Shown: positions 17,364-26,428 of the stretch, one piece after another
Layout of the letters: the number at the start of each line of letters is the position of its first letter
Position numbering within the stretch: position 1 is the first letter of the stretch
Origin: Gimesia sp.
GTDB lineage: Bacteria > Planctomycetota > Planctomycetia > Planctomycetales > Planctomycetaceae
Length of the DNA stretch: 64,000 bases
Reading direction: 5' to 3'
Assembly (NCBI GenBank): GCA_002706765.1
Contig: PAJV01000039.1
Coordinates: 1-64,000 of the forward strand
Notes under the pieces: model-generated
The model's input: the letters and a program-made list of their open reading frames with translations, nothing else
What the model was told of the DNA's origin: nothing
The model's database searches: none
Translations under genes and position numbers: made by a program

Positions 17364-17407
17364 AAAACAGGTGAAGCCTGATAACCATATCAAGCACCAC
17401 CTGTTTT
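17364..17407 (-). terminator. Rho-independent terminator of the pseudopilin gene
   Basis: On the minus strand AAAACAGGTG pairs with CACCTGTTTT, with an inner GCTTGATA/TATCAGGC stem, followed by a T-rich tail. It lies 45 bases past the stop of the prepilin-like gene at 17452. Confidence 0.82.
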
Positions 17408-17451
17408 GCTGGAGAGTCGTATTTAAAAAGTCTGCAGACTAAAAGCCTTGA

Positions 17452-18057
17452 TCAGTCTTGAGATTCCAGTCGTTTTAAATCGTTCTGTAACTGTTCAATC
17501 GCATCTGACAGATTCCGGCGTGCGACCAGAGAAGCCGTATTCTGAGTCAGGTCGAATTTAAAGTTTTTCAATGCCCGTCGGGTTTTCTCAATCTTCTCTT
17601 TTTTGGAGAGTTCCTGATCTCCAAATTCAGTATTCCGTCTTTGCCAGCTGGGAGTAAATCGAGTTTTCGTTTCTGTCGTTTCAGCAGGCTTCAAAGCTAT
17701 AGCGACAGTCGTTGCGCCAGCTTCCTGTTCCAGGTGAGTAATCTGTTCCAGCTCCAGCTCATTCTGTTTCTGCTGTTTTTTCAGATTGATCGCATACATA
17801 TCCAGGATTTCCTGCAGTGAATGCTTATATGTTCCTGAAATTTCGGAAATCACGGGACCACCCGCGTATTCGTACTCGCGGTAAACCCAGTAGGGGCCGT
17901 CTTTCTGGCTTGACTTCAGTGAGGCATCCTTGGCCTTCTGGATCTCGGGTAAGAGTAATGCGATCAGTACGGCGATCGTTGCAATCGCGACCATTAATTC
18001 GATTAGTGTGAATCCTCTTCTCATTCCTCTTCTCTTAGATGGTAAGTGGGACACCAT
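17452..18057 (-). CDS. Prepilin-like protein, not of the DUF1559 type
   Basis: The ATG at 18057 and the adjoining GTG both follow AAAGGAG closely; a third candidate, Met12 ([10 protein letters not shown]), has GAGGA right against it. The product is up to 201 residues. The N-terminus is a type IV prepilin leader ([14 protein letters not shown] with Glu at +5) and one hydrophobic helix. The rest lacks the DUF1559 body and the H-X9-DG box. It is mostly charged helix and coiled coil ([20 protein letters not shown]; the Leu/Lys/Glu-rich end). It stands alone with its own terminator. It probably enters the same pseudopilus-like export route; the role is unknown. Confidence 0.82.
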   Translation of the reverse strand: MVSHLPSKRRGMRRGFTLIELMVAIATIAVLIALLLPEIQKAKDASLKSSQKDGPYWVYREYEYAGGPVISEISGTYKHSLQEILDMYAINLKKQQKQNELELEQITHLEQEAGATTVAIALKPAETTETKTRFTPSWQRRNTEFGDQELSKKEKIEKTRRALKNFKFDLTQNTASLVARRNLSDAIEQLQNDLKRLESQD

Positions 18058-18624
18058 CTCTCCTTTTAAAACAGGTTGGCAATATGCTCATCAAACAACT
18101 TCGAGCACATTCTTTGAACGCCCGGAGTTATACGGGCACTTGTTTAAGAGAATGTTTCTGTTTGATGATTATTGTGAATTACAGAAAAGCGAATCATGTG
18201 CCAAACAGGTTCTACGGAATTGACCACACTCGTCTACCGTGTCTTATCATGAGTCATAGCAACAAGATAAAGCTATTCAGAGCAAACCGTCTTAACGGTA
18301 TATTATTTTTTGAATCATCAAACTCCCGCAGTCAATCTCGAGAAATGCCTGATTGTTGTGCATTCTATTTCAGCAGGAAAATCAAAGATCGTATTATGTC
18401 CACTGCCCGATTCCTGCAGGAATGCTGACAGTCTGACGGAGTCGTCAAGCTGCGACAGGGTTACCGATTCTTTTCCAGCCACCCTCCAGCGGAGCAAACA
18501 GCGTTACTACAGTCTGCACGCGGATTCGAGTAAGATGCTCTCTGCTAAAATTGCATCGAGATAACTGGAATGCGGTGTGATCCGTGCCTGAGACGATTTG
18601 CTTGAGATCCATGAGGTAACCCAC
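18058..18624. other. Non-coding gap between divergent genes
   Basis: About 570 bases between the pseudopilin (minus) and the HlyD-family gene (plus). Open frames here are short, overlap on several frames and show no domain. No clear hairpin or operator was seen. Confidence 0.45.
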
Positions 18625-19758
18625 TTGAAGAAAATAACAGGTTTAGTCGTGATCGGTGTGGCACTGATTGTGGCACTGGTATTCAGTCAGCAGCGACATG
18701 TACCGCTTCGGGTTTCCGGTTTTATCGAAGCCGACGATATCCGACCCGGCTCACGAGTGGGGGGGCGCGTGAAACAGGTACTGATCGAAGAAGGGCAGTT
18801 TGTCTCCCGCGGCGATCTGCTGATTGAACTTGAGCCCTACGATTTGCTTGAAAAACGCGCCGAGGCAATCGCCGGACTGGCAGAAGCCAAAGCACAACAC
18901 GAAGAACTTGTAGCCGGCTTCCGACCCGAAGAAATCGATGAAGCCGCAGCGAAAGTAGATCAACTCAAAGCCCGTCTGACTCTGCTGGTCAATGGCCCCC
19001 GTCAGCAGGAAATCGATTCAGGCGTCTCCGAACTGCATCTGGCAGACGCAGAATATCGGCTGGCAAAAGCCAAACAGATGCGTGTGGAAACTCTATTCGG
19101 TCAGAAATCGGCTTCAACGGATGAAATGGATACTGCCAACACCGAACTGCAGGTTGCAGCGTCAAAAAAAGAAGTCAAACAGAAATCCCTGGATCTCCTC
19201 AAAGAGGGAACCCGCAAAGAAGAGATTGATGAAGCCCGGGCGCAGTTAAAGCAGGCAGAAGCATCGTGGCAACTCTTGAAAAACGGGAACCGCAAGGAAG
19301 ACATCGACCAGGCGGCAGCCAGTGTCAGAAAAGCGGAAGCGGTTCTGGAAACCATTGAAGATCAGATCAAAGAACTGAAAATATTTGCTCCCCTGGATGG
19401 GACGATTGAGGCGGTCACCCTGCAGCCCGGTGATCTGGTGGGCAGCAATGTTCCCGTTGTTTCGATCCTGGACTGGAATGAGCTGTGGGTCCGCTGCTAT
19501 GTACCGGAAAATCATCTGGATATCAAAGTCGACCAGGAAGTCGAAGTCACCATAGACAGCTATCCCGATAAAACCTTCACGGGTCGCGTCAGTTTCGTGT
19601 CCCGCCAGGCTGAGTTTGTGCCCCGCAATGTGCAAACGCCGGAAGAACGTTCCAAACAGGTGTTCCGGATCAAAGTCCGCATCCAGGATAAAGACCATCT
19701 GCTCCGTCCCGGCATGGCCGCTGATGTCTGGCTGGATGGGAAGGAACAAAGTTTATGA
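18625..19758 (+). CDS. HlyD-family periplasmic adaptor of an ABC exporter
   Basis: The start is set at a TTG at 18625 (LKKITGLVVIG) because GAGGTAA lies 7 bases upstream; the frame opens at another TTG at 18598. The product is 377 residues. It has an N-terminal membrane anchor, a biotinyl-lipoyl-like half (FIEADDIRPGSRVGGRVKQV), a long coiled hairpin with three near-copies of an (R/K)(P/K/Q)E(E/D)ID(E/Q)A unit, the second lipoyl half (IFAPLDGTIEAVTLQPGDLV) and a beta-barrel. This is the YbhG/EmrA-like adaptor type. Its stop overlaps the start of the fused ABC gene by four bases (ATGA). Confidence 0.92.
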   Translation: MKKITGLVVIGVALIVALVFSQQRHVPLRVSGFIEADDIRPGSRVGGRVKQVLIEEGQFVSRGDLLIELEPYDLLEKRAEAIAGLAEAKAQHEELVAGFRPEEIDEAAAKVDQLKARLTLLVNGPRQQEIDSGVSELHLADAEYRLAKAKQMRVETLFGQKSASTDEMDTANTELQVAASKKEVKQKSLDLLKEGTRKEEIDEARAQLKQAEASWQLLKNGNRKEDIDQAAASVRKAEAVLETIEDQIKELKIFAPLDGTIEAVTLQPGDLVGSNVPVVSILDWNELWVRCYVPENHLDIKVDQEVEVTIDSYPDKTFTGRVSFVSRQAEFVPRNVQTPEERSKQVFRIKVRIQDKDHLLRPGMAADVWLDGKEQSL

Positions 19759-21983
19759 CGGCCGTCATTGAGGTAGACCAGCTTACGCGGGAATTCGGGA
19801 ATCTGAAAGCCGTCGATCAGGTCAGCTTTACAGTACAGCGCGGTGCCATCTTCGGATTGCTGGGGCCCAACGGTAGCGGGAAATCAACGATCATCCGCAT
19901 GCTGTGTGGTGTACTCGAACCCACAGGTGGGGCCGCGCGCGTGCTGGGATTTGATGTAGCGACTGATGCAGAGTTGATCAAGCGACGCATAGGCTACATG
20001 TCACAGAGCTTCAGCTTGTATGCAGATCTGAGCGTTCGGGAAAATATCGAATTCTACGGGCGCATCTATGGGCTCACTCCTGAAAAACTGGAACAGCGCT
20101 TTCAGGAAATCATCGAACTCACATCACTGCAAGATCGACTGGATCAACTGGCTGGAAATCTGTCGGGAGGCTGGAAGCAGCGACTGGCACTGGGATGCGC
20201 TTTGATCCATGAGCCGGAAGTCGTCTTTCTTGATGAACCGACGGCTGGAATCGACCCGGTGGCCCGCCGCGATCTCTGGGATCTGCTCTTCCAGCTGGCC
20301 GGGCAGGGAGTGACCCTGTTTGTCACCACTCATTATATGGATGAAGCAGAACGCTGCAGCGACGTGGGTTATATTTATAACTCACATTTGATTGTCTGTG
20401 GGAAACCGGGTGAACTCAAGCAGTTACCTACGGTAACGCCGGAAGGAACCGCCCGTTGGGAAATTGAAACAGAGAACCCCGCCACGCTGCTGTCTGCATT
20501 TCGTGATATGCAGGGTGTGAGAGATGCAACCCTGTTCGGACAGACGATTCATATACTCGCAGATCAAAGTCTGTCTGAAGACGATTTTGTCAATCAGGAA
20601 TCAGGCGAACCCGGGTCTGTTCAGGTCAGGCCCATTACACCTTCCCTGGAAGATGTGTTTGTTACCTTAAGCCGGGCGGAAGAACTGAATCACCAGGATA
20701 CCAGCGTTTCCACTACGATGACTGCAAGCCAGAAGCAACCAGAGAAAGAGGTTCAAGCTAGCCCCGGGGATGAGTCTGCGCCAGAGCAGAAACCATCTGC
20801 CAGGCGCCCTGCTGCGGAACGGCATACCCCGGGAATTATGGCCGGGTTCTGGGCGATCCTGGTCAAAGAGTTTTCTCATGTCCGCCGCGAGCCATCAACA
20901 TTACTGTTTGTGTTTGCCGTCCCCGTTCTGCAGACACTCATTTTTGGATTCGCCATTGATACACAGATTGAAAAGATTCCGACGGTGATCTTCAATCTGG
21001 ATGGCCGCGCCAGTTCGCGTGAACTGCAGGACGCGTTTGCCAATACGCGCACGTTTCAGATTATAGAACCTGTCTACAATCACGAAGATTTTCGGAATGC
21101 ATTCGAGTCGGGCCGCGCCAAAGTGGGGGTGACCATTCCCCCCGATTACTCTGATCGCCTGTTAAAAGGAGAACAGGTAGCGGTACAGGTTCTGATCGAC
21201 GGGAGTGATTCCCAGGTGGCAACGACGGCCCTGAATGCCTCGAATCTGCTGGGGTTTAATCTCTCAACCAGCATGACAAAAAGTTTTGCAGAAAATCTGA
21301 ATGTCGTACCAGCCCGCGACGCGGAGGGGCAGCCCGCGCTGCCTGTCGAGATCAGGCCGCGGCTGCTGTATAATCCGGATCTGGATAGCTCCCATTTCTT
21401 TGTTCCCGGACTGGTCGGAATTATTTTGCAGCTGGTGACCCTGTTTCTGACGTCGTTTGCGATTGTCCGGGAGCGGGAACTGGGCACACTGGAACAACTG
21501 TTTGTAACCCCCGTCAGTAAATCAGGGCTGCTGCTGGGCAAGCTGGCGCCCTATGCCCTGATCGGATTTGTTGAAACTCTGATCGTACTCACACTCATGG
21601 TCTTTTTCTTTGGCGTGCCCATTCATGGTAGTCTCTGGGAACTGCTGCTGTTGGCGCTGCTGTTCCTGATTTGCGGCCTGGGACTGGGCATGCTGGTCTC
21701 CACGGTCGCCCGGACTCAACTCCAGGCCATTCAGTTTGCCTTTCTGATAATGCTGCCTTCTGTCCTGCTGTCGGGATTCATGTTCCCCCGGTCCCAGATG
21801 CCGCTGCCTATTTACCTGGTGACCTTCATCATCCCGGTAACCTACTTCCTGGAAATTCTCAGAGGAATCGTACTGCGAGGGGCCGACCTGGTTGACCTGC
21901 TGCCTTACGTTTCAGGGCTCACACTCTGCTGCATTGCGATCATCGGCATCAGTTTAAAGAGATTCCAAAAGCAGCTCTCATAA
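19755..21983 (+). CDS. Fused ABC-2 exporter: ATPase plus permease
   Basis: This 742-residue protein joins two parts usually encoded apart. Residues about 1-305 are an ABC ATPase with Walker A GPNGSGKS (37-44), signature LSGGWKQRLALG and Walker B VVFLDEPTAGIDP. A hydrophilic linker (about 306-360) leads to an ABC-2 permease (about 361-742) with one N-terminal helix, a large extracytoplasmic loop, and five more helices (GLVGIILQLVTLFLTSFAIV and following). In the E. coli Ybh system the ATPase YbhF works with two permeases, YbhS and YbhR; here a single permease is fused, so a homodimer is likely. It works with the HlyD adaptor upstream in exporting a hydrophobic compound or drug. No TolC-like gene is nearby. 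Confidence 0.92.
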   Translation: MTAVIEVDQLTREFGNLKAVDQVSFTVQRGAIFGLLGPNGSGKSTIIRMLCGVLEPTGGAARVLGFDVATDAELIKRRIGYMSQSFSLYADLSVRENIEFYGRIYGLTPEKLEQRFQEIIELTSLQDRLDQLAGNLSGGWKQRLALGCALIHEPEVVFLDEPTAGIDPVARRDLWDLLFQLAGQGVTLFVTTHYMDEAERCSDVGYIYNSHLIVCGKPGELKQLPTVTPEGTARWEIETENPATLLSAFRDMQGVRDATLFGQTIHILADQSLSEDDFVNQESGEPGSVQVRPITPSLEDVFVTLSRAEELNHQDTSVSTTMTASQKQPEKEVQASPGDESAPEQKPSARRPAAERHTPGIMAGFWAILVKEFSHVRREPSTLLFVFAVPVLQTLIFGFAIDTQIEKIPTVIFNLDGRASSRELQDAFANTRTFQIIEPVYNHEDFRNAFESGRAKVGVTIPPDYSDRLLKGEQVAVQVLIDGSDSQVATTALNASNLLGFNLSTSMTKSFAENLNVVPARDAEGQPALPVEIRPRLLYNPDLDSSHFFVPGLVGIILQLVTLFLTSFAIVRERELGTLEQLFVTPVSKSGLLLGKLAPYALIGFVETLIVLTLMVFFFGVPIHGSLWELLLLALLFLICGLGLGMLVSTVARTQLQAIQFAFLIMLPSVLLSGFMFPRSQMPLPIYLVTFIIPVTYFLEILRGIVLRGADLVDLLPYVSGLTLCCIAIIGISLKRFQKQLS

Positions 21984-22124
21984 CGGCTGTTGAGAATTGG
22001 TCTCTCACCTGCTTTTCGGTAGGATAGGGGACGCGTGCCGAACTTGATGGCATCAGGCGAAGCGAAAACCGCTGAACCGGAAACTGACACCCCCTTGATT
22101 TCACCGTTCAGGAGTCCTGACTGT

Positions 22125-23057
22125 ATGAGACTTTGTCGCTATCAATCTGAAAATCAAATTTCCTGTGGTTTCTACTCGGAAGATACCATTATCCCCTTCA
22201 GTGCTGCCGCGGAGTTGGCGGGCGTTCTCCTGGATGAGTCGGCGGGGCTGCTTCCTTTTCTCCCTGGCGGTGCGCAACGGGAATTGATTATGGCTGTCGA
22301 AACCCAACTCAAGCAGTCCATGGATGAAGAACTGTTTCCCATTTCCATCTTGACCGATGAAGTGCAGTTGCTGGTCCCTGTTCCGGAACCGTCCAAGCTG
22401 TTATTGCTGGCAGGAAATTATTCCAAGCATATTGAAGAAGGAGGGGGTAAAGCGGAAGAACGACAGAAGACCTTTCCGTATGTCTTCATGAAACCCCCAT
22501 TGACAACGCTCACAAACCCGGGGCAGCCCGTGAAAATCCCCGAAGTCTCTCCCGATTACATTGACTGGGAACTCGAGCTCGGAATCGTGATCGGAAAACC
22601 CTGCAAAGGAGTTTCAGAAGCGGAAGCGCTGGACTACGTAGCTGGCTATACCGTGATCAACGACATCTCTGATCGGAAATTTCGACCCAATCCCGGGCGA
22701 ACATTGCGTGAGAAAGATACCTTCTTCGACTGGCAGCACGGAAAGTGGCACGACACTTTCTGTCCCATGGGCCCGTGTGTCACACCGGCGGATGACATTC
22801 CAGACCCGCAAACTCTGCAGATGAAACTGTCAGTCAATGGGACTGTGGAACAGGACGCTTCCACTTCAGAGATGATCTTCCCGGTCGCCGCGATCATCGA
22901 ATTTATATCCAGTTTTGTCCAGCTCGAACCCGGAGATGTGATTTCCACGGGAACTCCCAGTGGCGTCGGTGCTTCTAAGAATAAGTTCCTCAAAAATGGA
23001 GATGAAATGAAAGCAGAAATTGAACAGATTGGGGTATTATCCAATCCGGTTGTTTGA
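22125..23057 (+). CDS. Fumarylacetoacetate hydrolase-family protein
   Basis: Start placed at 22125 (MRLCRYQSENQ), 10 bases after AGGAG; the frame is open from 22035. The 310-residue product has a short N-terminal domain and the FAH catalytic domain. The metal-binding acids are in IDWELELGIVIGKP (E-x-E) and the following Asp in NDISDRK; the end reads LEPGDVISTGTPSGVG, a family hallmark. Members hydrolyse or decarboxylate acylpyruvates and related compounds; the substrate is unknown. A strong terminator follows at 23107. Confidence 0.92.
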   Translation: MRLCRYQSENQISCGFYSEDTIIPFSAAAELAGVLLDESAGLLPFLPGGAQRELIMAVETQLKQSMDEELFPISILTDEVQLLVPVPEPSKLLLLAGNYSKHIEEGGGKAEERQKTFPYVFMKPPLTTLTNPGQPVKIPEVSPDYIDWELELGIVIGKPCKGVSEAEALDYVAGYTVINDISDRKFRPNPGRTLREKDTFFDWQHGKWHDTFCPMGPCVTPADDIPDPQTLQMKLSVNGTVEQDASTSEMIFPVAAIIEFISSFVQLEPGDVISTGTPSGVGASKNKFLKNGDEMKAEIEQIGVLSNPVV

Positions 23058-23106
23058 TTTCTGACGAGTAAATTTACACTGATAATCTGCGCGTTCAGTT
23101 CAGCTG

Positions 23107-23156
23107 AGTGTGGTCGTTGAACGGCTTTGTTGTTCTCTTTTCGACCACACTTTTTT
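23107..23156 (+). terminator. Rho-independent terminator
   Basis: AGTGTGGTCG pairs perfectly with CGACCACACT across a 25-base loop, followed by six T. It lies 50 bases after the FAH-family gene. Confidence 0.88.
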
Positions 23157-23384
23157 CATTTTTACAACAGGTCAATTCTGCATCTTATTGCAGAATGAAG
23201 CTAAATATCCGCCAAACTCTGCAGTTTCATATGGTTTAAGTCCTTTAAGCACAAATTCCTCACGATTGGCACAGCTGTTGCGTCTTACCTGAAGTAAGAA
23301 ACACAAATGAAATATCGTTGGTTGCCGGGGTACACTCAATCGGGAGTGGTCACGGCGGCAGGTTCTTATCAAGGAGACAAGACC

Positions 23385-23675
23385 ATGAAACGTGCACTCA
23401 CCATTGCCACGCTGGCATGTAGTGTCTTATTTATAGGCGCCATCGAATCATCAGAAGCCAGACCACCCGCCTGGAAGCGGGCACGTAATCATTATCGCCA
23501 TTTCGAACGTAATTATAATCGCGGGCGACGGCACTACAGACATCACTACAACAGATATCGGAATAATTACCGACGTTATAACCGTGGGTACTACCGCGGC
23601 TACAACAACTACTATAACCGAGGCTATCGGGGTGGATATAGCTCACCCGGTTTTGGCTTCTACTATGGATTCTGA
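23385..23675 (+). CDS. Small secreted Arg/Tyr/Asn-rich protein
   Basis: The start is the Met at 23385, eight bases after AAGGAG; the frame opens upstream at 23307. The product is 96 residues. Residues 1-24 form a signal peptide (MKRALTIATLACSVLFIGAI...SSEA). The mature part is very basic and aromatic, with runs such as NHYRHFERNYNRGRRHYRHH and RGYYRGYNNYYNRGYRGGYS. The composition suggests a structural, nucleic-acid- or polyanion-binding surface protein. Not recognised as any named family. The similar small secreted protein at 24165 follows on the same strand, separated by a structured non-coding stretch. Confidence 0.75.
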   Translation: MKRALTIATLACSVLFIGAIESSEARPPAWKRARNHYRHFERNYNRGRRHYRHHYNRYRNNYRRYNRGYYRGYNNYYNRGYRGGYSSPGFGFYYGF

Positions 23676-24164
23676 TCCATGTTTTATAATAAATCCGCCA
23701 CGATCAGGAACTAGCTGATCTTGTCGGGCCGGTTCCTCTCAGCAGGTTCACGCAGGCAAAATTTCACAAGTCTCTTTCTTTTATGGTTCGGCCCGACCAT
23801 TTGAGTGAGAGACTTGTTTTTTTATAGGGTCTTTACCGGCAGATTCAGCCGGTACAACGGATTTTGTTGACGTCCGATTGATCCCAACTGGTGCGATTAA
23901 GAGACAGTTTTCAAGCATTTCTCTGCTATGCAAAAAACAAGTCGCTGAATAACTCTTTTAATTTAAATGAGTTACGAACTCATAAGGGAGAAAATCAGTT
24001 TCTGGCACGCTTATCGCAATTCATTCAATAATGGCAGACGGAGGCACAGAGGATGAATGATTGAATCTCAACCGTGCTGCATTCGAGTGACAGAGAATCA
24101 GAGAGGACGCTTACCAAATTTCTGCTGCACTCATTTATGGTTCATTTTTCCAAGGAGCGAAATA
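23676..24164 (+). other. Structured intergenic RNA region, possible pseudoknot and terminator
   Basis: Four base-paired elements are packed together here. GATCAG/CTGATC forms a small hairpin at about 23702-23720. GTCGGGCCG (23723-23731) matches CGGCCCGAC (23789-23797). ACAAGTCTCT (23766-23775) matches AGAGACTTGT (23808-23817) and is followed by a T-run, a classic terminator. TACCGGC/GCCGGTA forms a hairpin at 23834-23854. The second and third pairings interleave, so they either form a pseudoknot or compete. It follows the gene at 23385. It could be an ordinary terminator with extra structure, an attenuator, or a small RNA. Confidence 0.55.
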
Positions 24165-24563
24165 ATGCGAAACAAATCAGTTACGGTTGACCAGACTGGT
24201 TCAACTCCAGTCAAAAAGCGAAAAGGCCTTAAACTGGCAGTATGTATGGGACTGGTTCTGGGGGGAGCACTGTTATTCATGCCTGCTCAACAGGCAAATG
24301 CCGGTCATGGCTGCTATTCAGGCTACGGTTACGGGAGCGGTTATGGCTACGGCAGTTATGGTTACAGCCGCGGCTATTCTTATCCTTCCTATGGATCAGG
24401 CAGCTTCTATTACAGCAGTCCTTCCTTCGGGATCGGGATTTACAGTGGTGGATCCGCGTATGGACGCGGCGGATACTATGGTGGTTATCGTAGCGGATAC
24501 CGCGGTGGATACCGTGGCGGGCACGGTCATCACGGACACCGTGGTCACCATGGACATCGCTAA
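24165..24563 (+). CDS. Small secreted Gly/Tyr/Ser-rich protein with His-rich tail
   Basis: The ATG at 24165 follows AAGGAG; the upstream frame from 24057 has no site. The product is 132 residues. A polar N-terminus (about 20 residues) precedes a signal helix (KLAVCMGLVLGGALLFMPAQ, cut near ANAGHG). The mature part is made of GYGSGYGYGSYGYSRG-like repeats, then GGYRSGYRGGYRGG, and ends in GHGHHGHRGHHGHR. The His-rich tail could bind metal; the Gly/Tyr body is typical of unfolded or fibrous surface proteins. No named family was recognised. A terminator follows at 24622. Confidence 0.75.
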   Translation: MRNKSVTVDQTGSTPVKKRKGLKLAVCMGLVLGGALLFMPAQQANAGHGCYSGYGYGSGYGYGSYGYSRGYSYPSYGSGSFYYSSPSFGIGIYSGGSAYGRGGYYGGYRSGYRGGYRGGHGHHGHRGHHGHR

Positions 24564-24621
24564 TGGCCAATGATTCCCAGGTGGGATTTTCGTTAAAGAT
24601 CACTTCAATAAATGATCTTAC

Positions 24622-24652
24622 AGGCTCTGTTTTCACGAACAGAGCCTTTTTC
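24622..24652 (+). terminator. Rho-independent terminator
   Basis: AGGCTCTGTT pairs perfectly with AACAGAGCCT across a 6-base loop and is followed by a T-run. A smaller AAGATCA/TGATCTT hairpin sits directly upstream. Located 60 bases after the Gly/Tyr-rich gene. Confidence 0.88.
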
Positions 24653-24879
24653 TATAGATACGTGGAACCACTGGCAGCTTTGGAGTGTCTCAAGATCAGG
24701 TCCGGTAAAGATCAAAAAACGTTGATACAAGTGAGTTAATAAACCGCAAAAATCCTGTATTCGGCAGCGAGAGCGGCTGAATTCGGCACAAGAGCTGGTA
24801 AAAAGATTCAAATCCAGCTTGCGAAAGACTTTAAAAGGGAGAACGCTCTCGCTAAAATACGCTTTCCCATCCGGGACAG

Positions 24880-24953
<74 letters not shown>

Positions 24954-24984
24954 CTTTGATTTCCCCTCGGGACAATCTATCATG

Positions 24985-25019
24985 AAAAGGCCTTCGTCAT
25001 CATCACGGAGGCCTTTTTT
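24985..25019 (+). terminator. Terminator downstream of tRNA-Arg
   Basis: AAAAGGCC pairs with GGCCTTTT, extended inwards by TTCGT/ACGGA, with a run of six T at its 3' side. It lies 31 bases after the tRNA. Confidence 0.85.
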
Positions 25020-25273
25020 ATTCCCCCCCTCTGAAGACTGCATTCCCTGACTGAAAACGACAGAAGTGCTGAATCCCCGGATCACCGCTCATTAATAATT
25101 GATGAATCCAGCGGGAGTGACTGGATAATCATTTCGTCGAACTCTAGCCTGTGGGCTGTTTAGATGTCGTGTACTCCAAAATCGTCGGGATATCGCAAAA
25201 TAGACCCAGGCGCGTCATTCTCTCACGACTGATTTCACAGCCTCAGGTTCCAGTTTAACAAAAGGTCTGGTGA

Positions 25274-26095
25274 ATGTTTCAATGGAAGTTCTGTTCCGTC
25301 TTGTTGCTGGTCCTGGTCTGTCATAATTCGACAGGACTGGGACAGCAAACGTTTCAGTCGCCTCTCTACCAGGCGCATGCCCATAATGATTACAGGCAGA
25401 AACACCCGCTGCAGGATGCTTTGAAAAATGGCTTCTGGTCTGTCGAAGCGGACATATTTCTTGTCGAGGGAGAATTGCTCGTTGGTCACAGCCAGGATGA
25501 ATTATCAAAGGACCGCACACTCCGGAAGCTATACCTCAATCCGTTAAAGAAACATTTTCAGGAGAAAAAACAGGAGTCAAATGAAAGTTCTCCACCGTTC
25601 ACCTTGCTGATCGATATCAAAACAGATGGAGAAGACGTTTATCAGGTTTTACGGAATCAACTGCGGGAATATAGAGATTTCCTATATACATATCATGATG
25701 GGAAAACAATTCGTCACCCGGTGCAGGTTGTGATTTCGGGGGATCGACCTGTCAAAATGATCGCAGCGGACAATCCGCGGTTTGCAGGAATTGATGGTCG
25801 CTTGAGTGATCTCAGTTCTGATAAACCCTCCCAGTTGATGCCGCTGATCAGCGATCGCTGGACTACTCACTTTCAATATCGCGGCAAAGGGAAGATGTCC
25901 GAAACGGAACGCACAAAACTGAGGGAGATTGTCAGACAGGCACATGCTGCAGGACGACGAGTGCGTTTCTGGGCGACACCGGAATCAGAAGAACTCTGGG
26001 AGGAACTGATTGCTGCGGGAGTCGATCACATCAACACTGACAAGCTTGAAAAACTGCATGATTTCCTGTCACAGCAATCGCAGGCGCGTCCCTGA
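25274..26095 (+). CDS. Secreted PLC-like phosphodiesterase (AIM6/GDPD-like TIM barrel)
   Basis: AAAGG lies 8 bases before the ATG. Residues 1-23 form a signal peptide (WKFCSVLLLVLVCHNSTGLG). The 273-residue protein has the pattern YQAHAHNDYRQKHPLQDAL followed by FWSVEADIFLVEGELLVGHS. That is the active-site first half of a PLC-like TIM barrel, with His in HAH, Glu-x-Asp as metal ligands and His in VGHS. A late strand WATPESEELWEELIAAGVDH then INTD closes the barrel, as in glycerophosphodiesterases. It most resembles the AIM6/calcium-dependent PI-PLC-like group. The substrate is not known. A second, classical GDPD lies at 59655. Confidence 0.82.
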   Translation: MFQWKFCSVLLLVLVCHNSTGLGQQTFQSPLYQAHAHNDYRQKHPLQDALKNGFWSVEADIFLVEGELLVGHSQDELSKDRTLRKLYLNPLKKHFQEKKQESNESSPPFTLLIDIKTDGEDVYQVLRNQLREYRDFLYTYHDGKTIRHPVQVVISGDRPVKMIAADNPRFAGIDGRLSDLSSDKPSQLMPLISDRWTTHFQYRGKGKMSETERTKLREIVRQAHAAGRRVRFWATPESEELWEELIAAGVDHINTDKLEKLHDFLSQQSQARP

Positions 26096-26428
26096 AGACC
26101 GAATCCGCATAGCAGCATTTGGTATCCAGCCGGTTTAGATTACAGAAACTACCAATTTTCTGCGTGAAACATTTTCTGTGTATCCGCACCCGAGAATACT
26201 TCGAGCTGACATTGAGAAGAAATTCTCAGCTCACACCGTATCTGATTTCCGTGACGGATGTAGACAATAGGTTAGATTCGCCCTGTTTTTTCTCTAATCA
26301 ACGCGGTTTTTGGCGTAGTAAGTGAATAGCGATGCCTGTACCGGGGTTATATGATTGAAACAGTAAAGTATCCCTGCTTTGGTGTCATCGTCCCTGGTTT
26401 CAATCCCTGCAAGCAATGATGGATTTTT
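26096..26428. other. Non-coding gap
   Basis: About 330 bases between the phosphodiesterase gene and the FG-GAP gene. No RNA, repeat or operator was seen; a promoter for the two-gene operon downstream is expected. Confidence 0.45.

Noticed and set aside
17178-17381. 67-codon open frame
   Set aside because: AT-rich, overlaps the terminator of the neighbouring gene, no recognisable feature.
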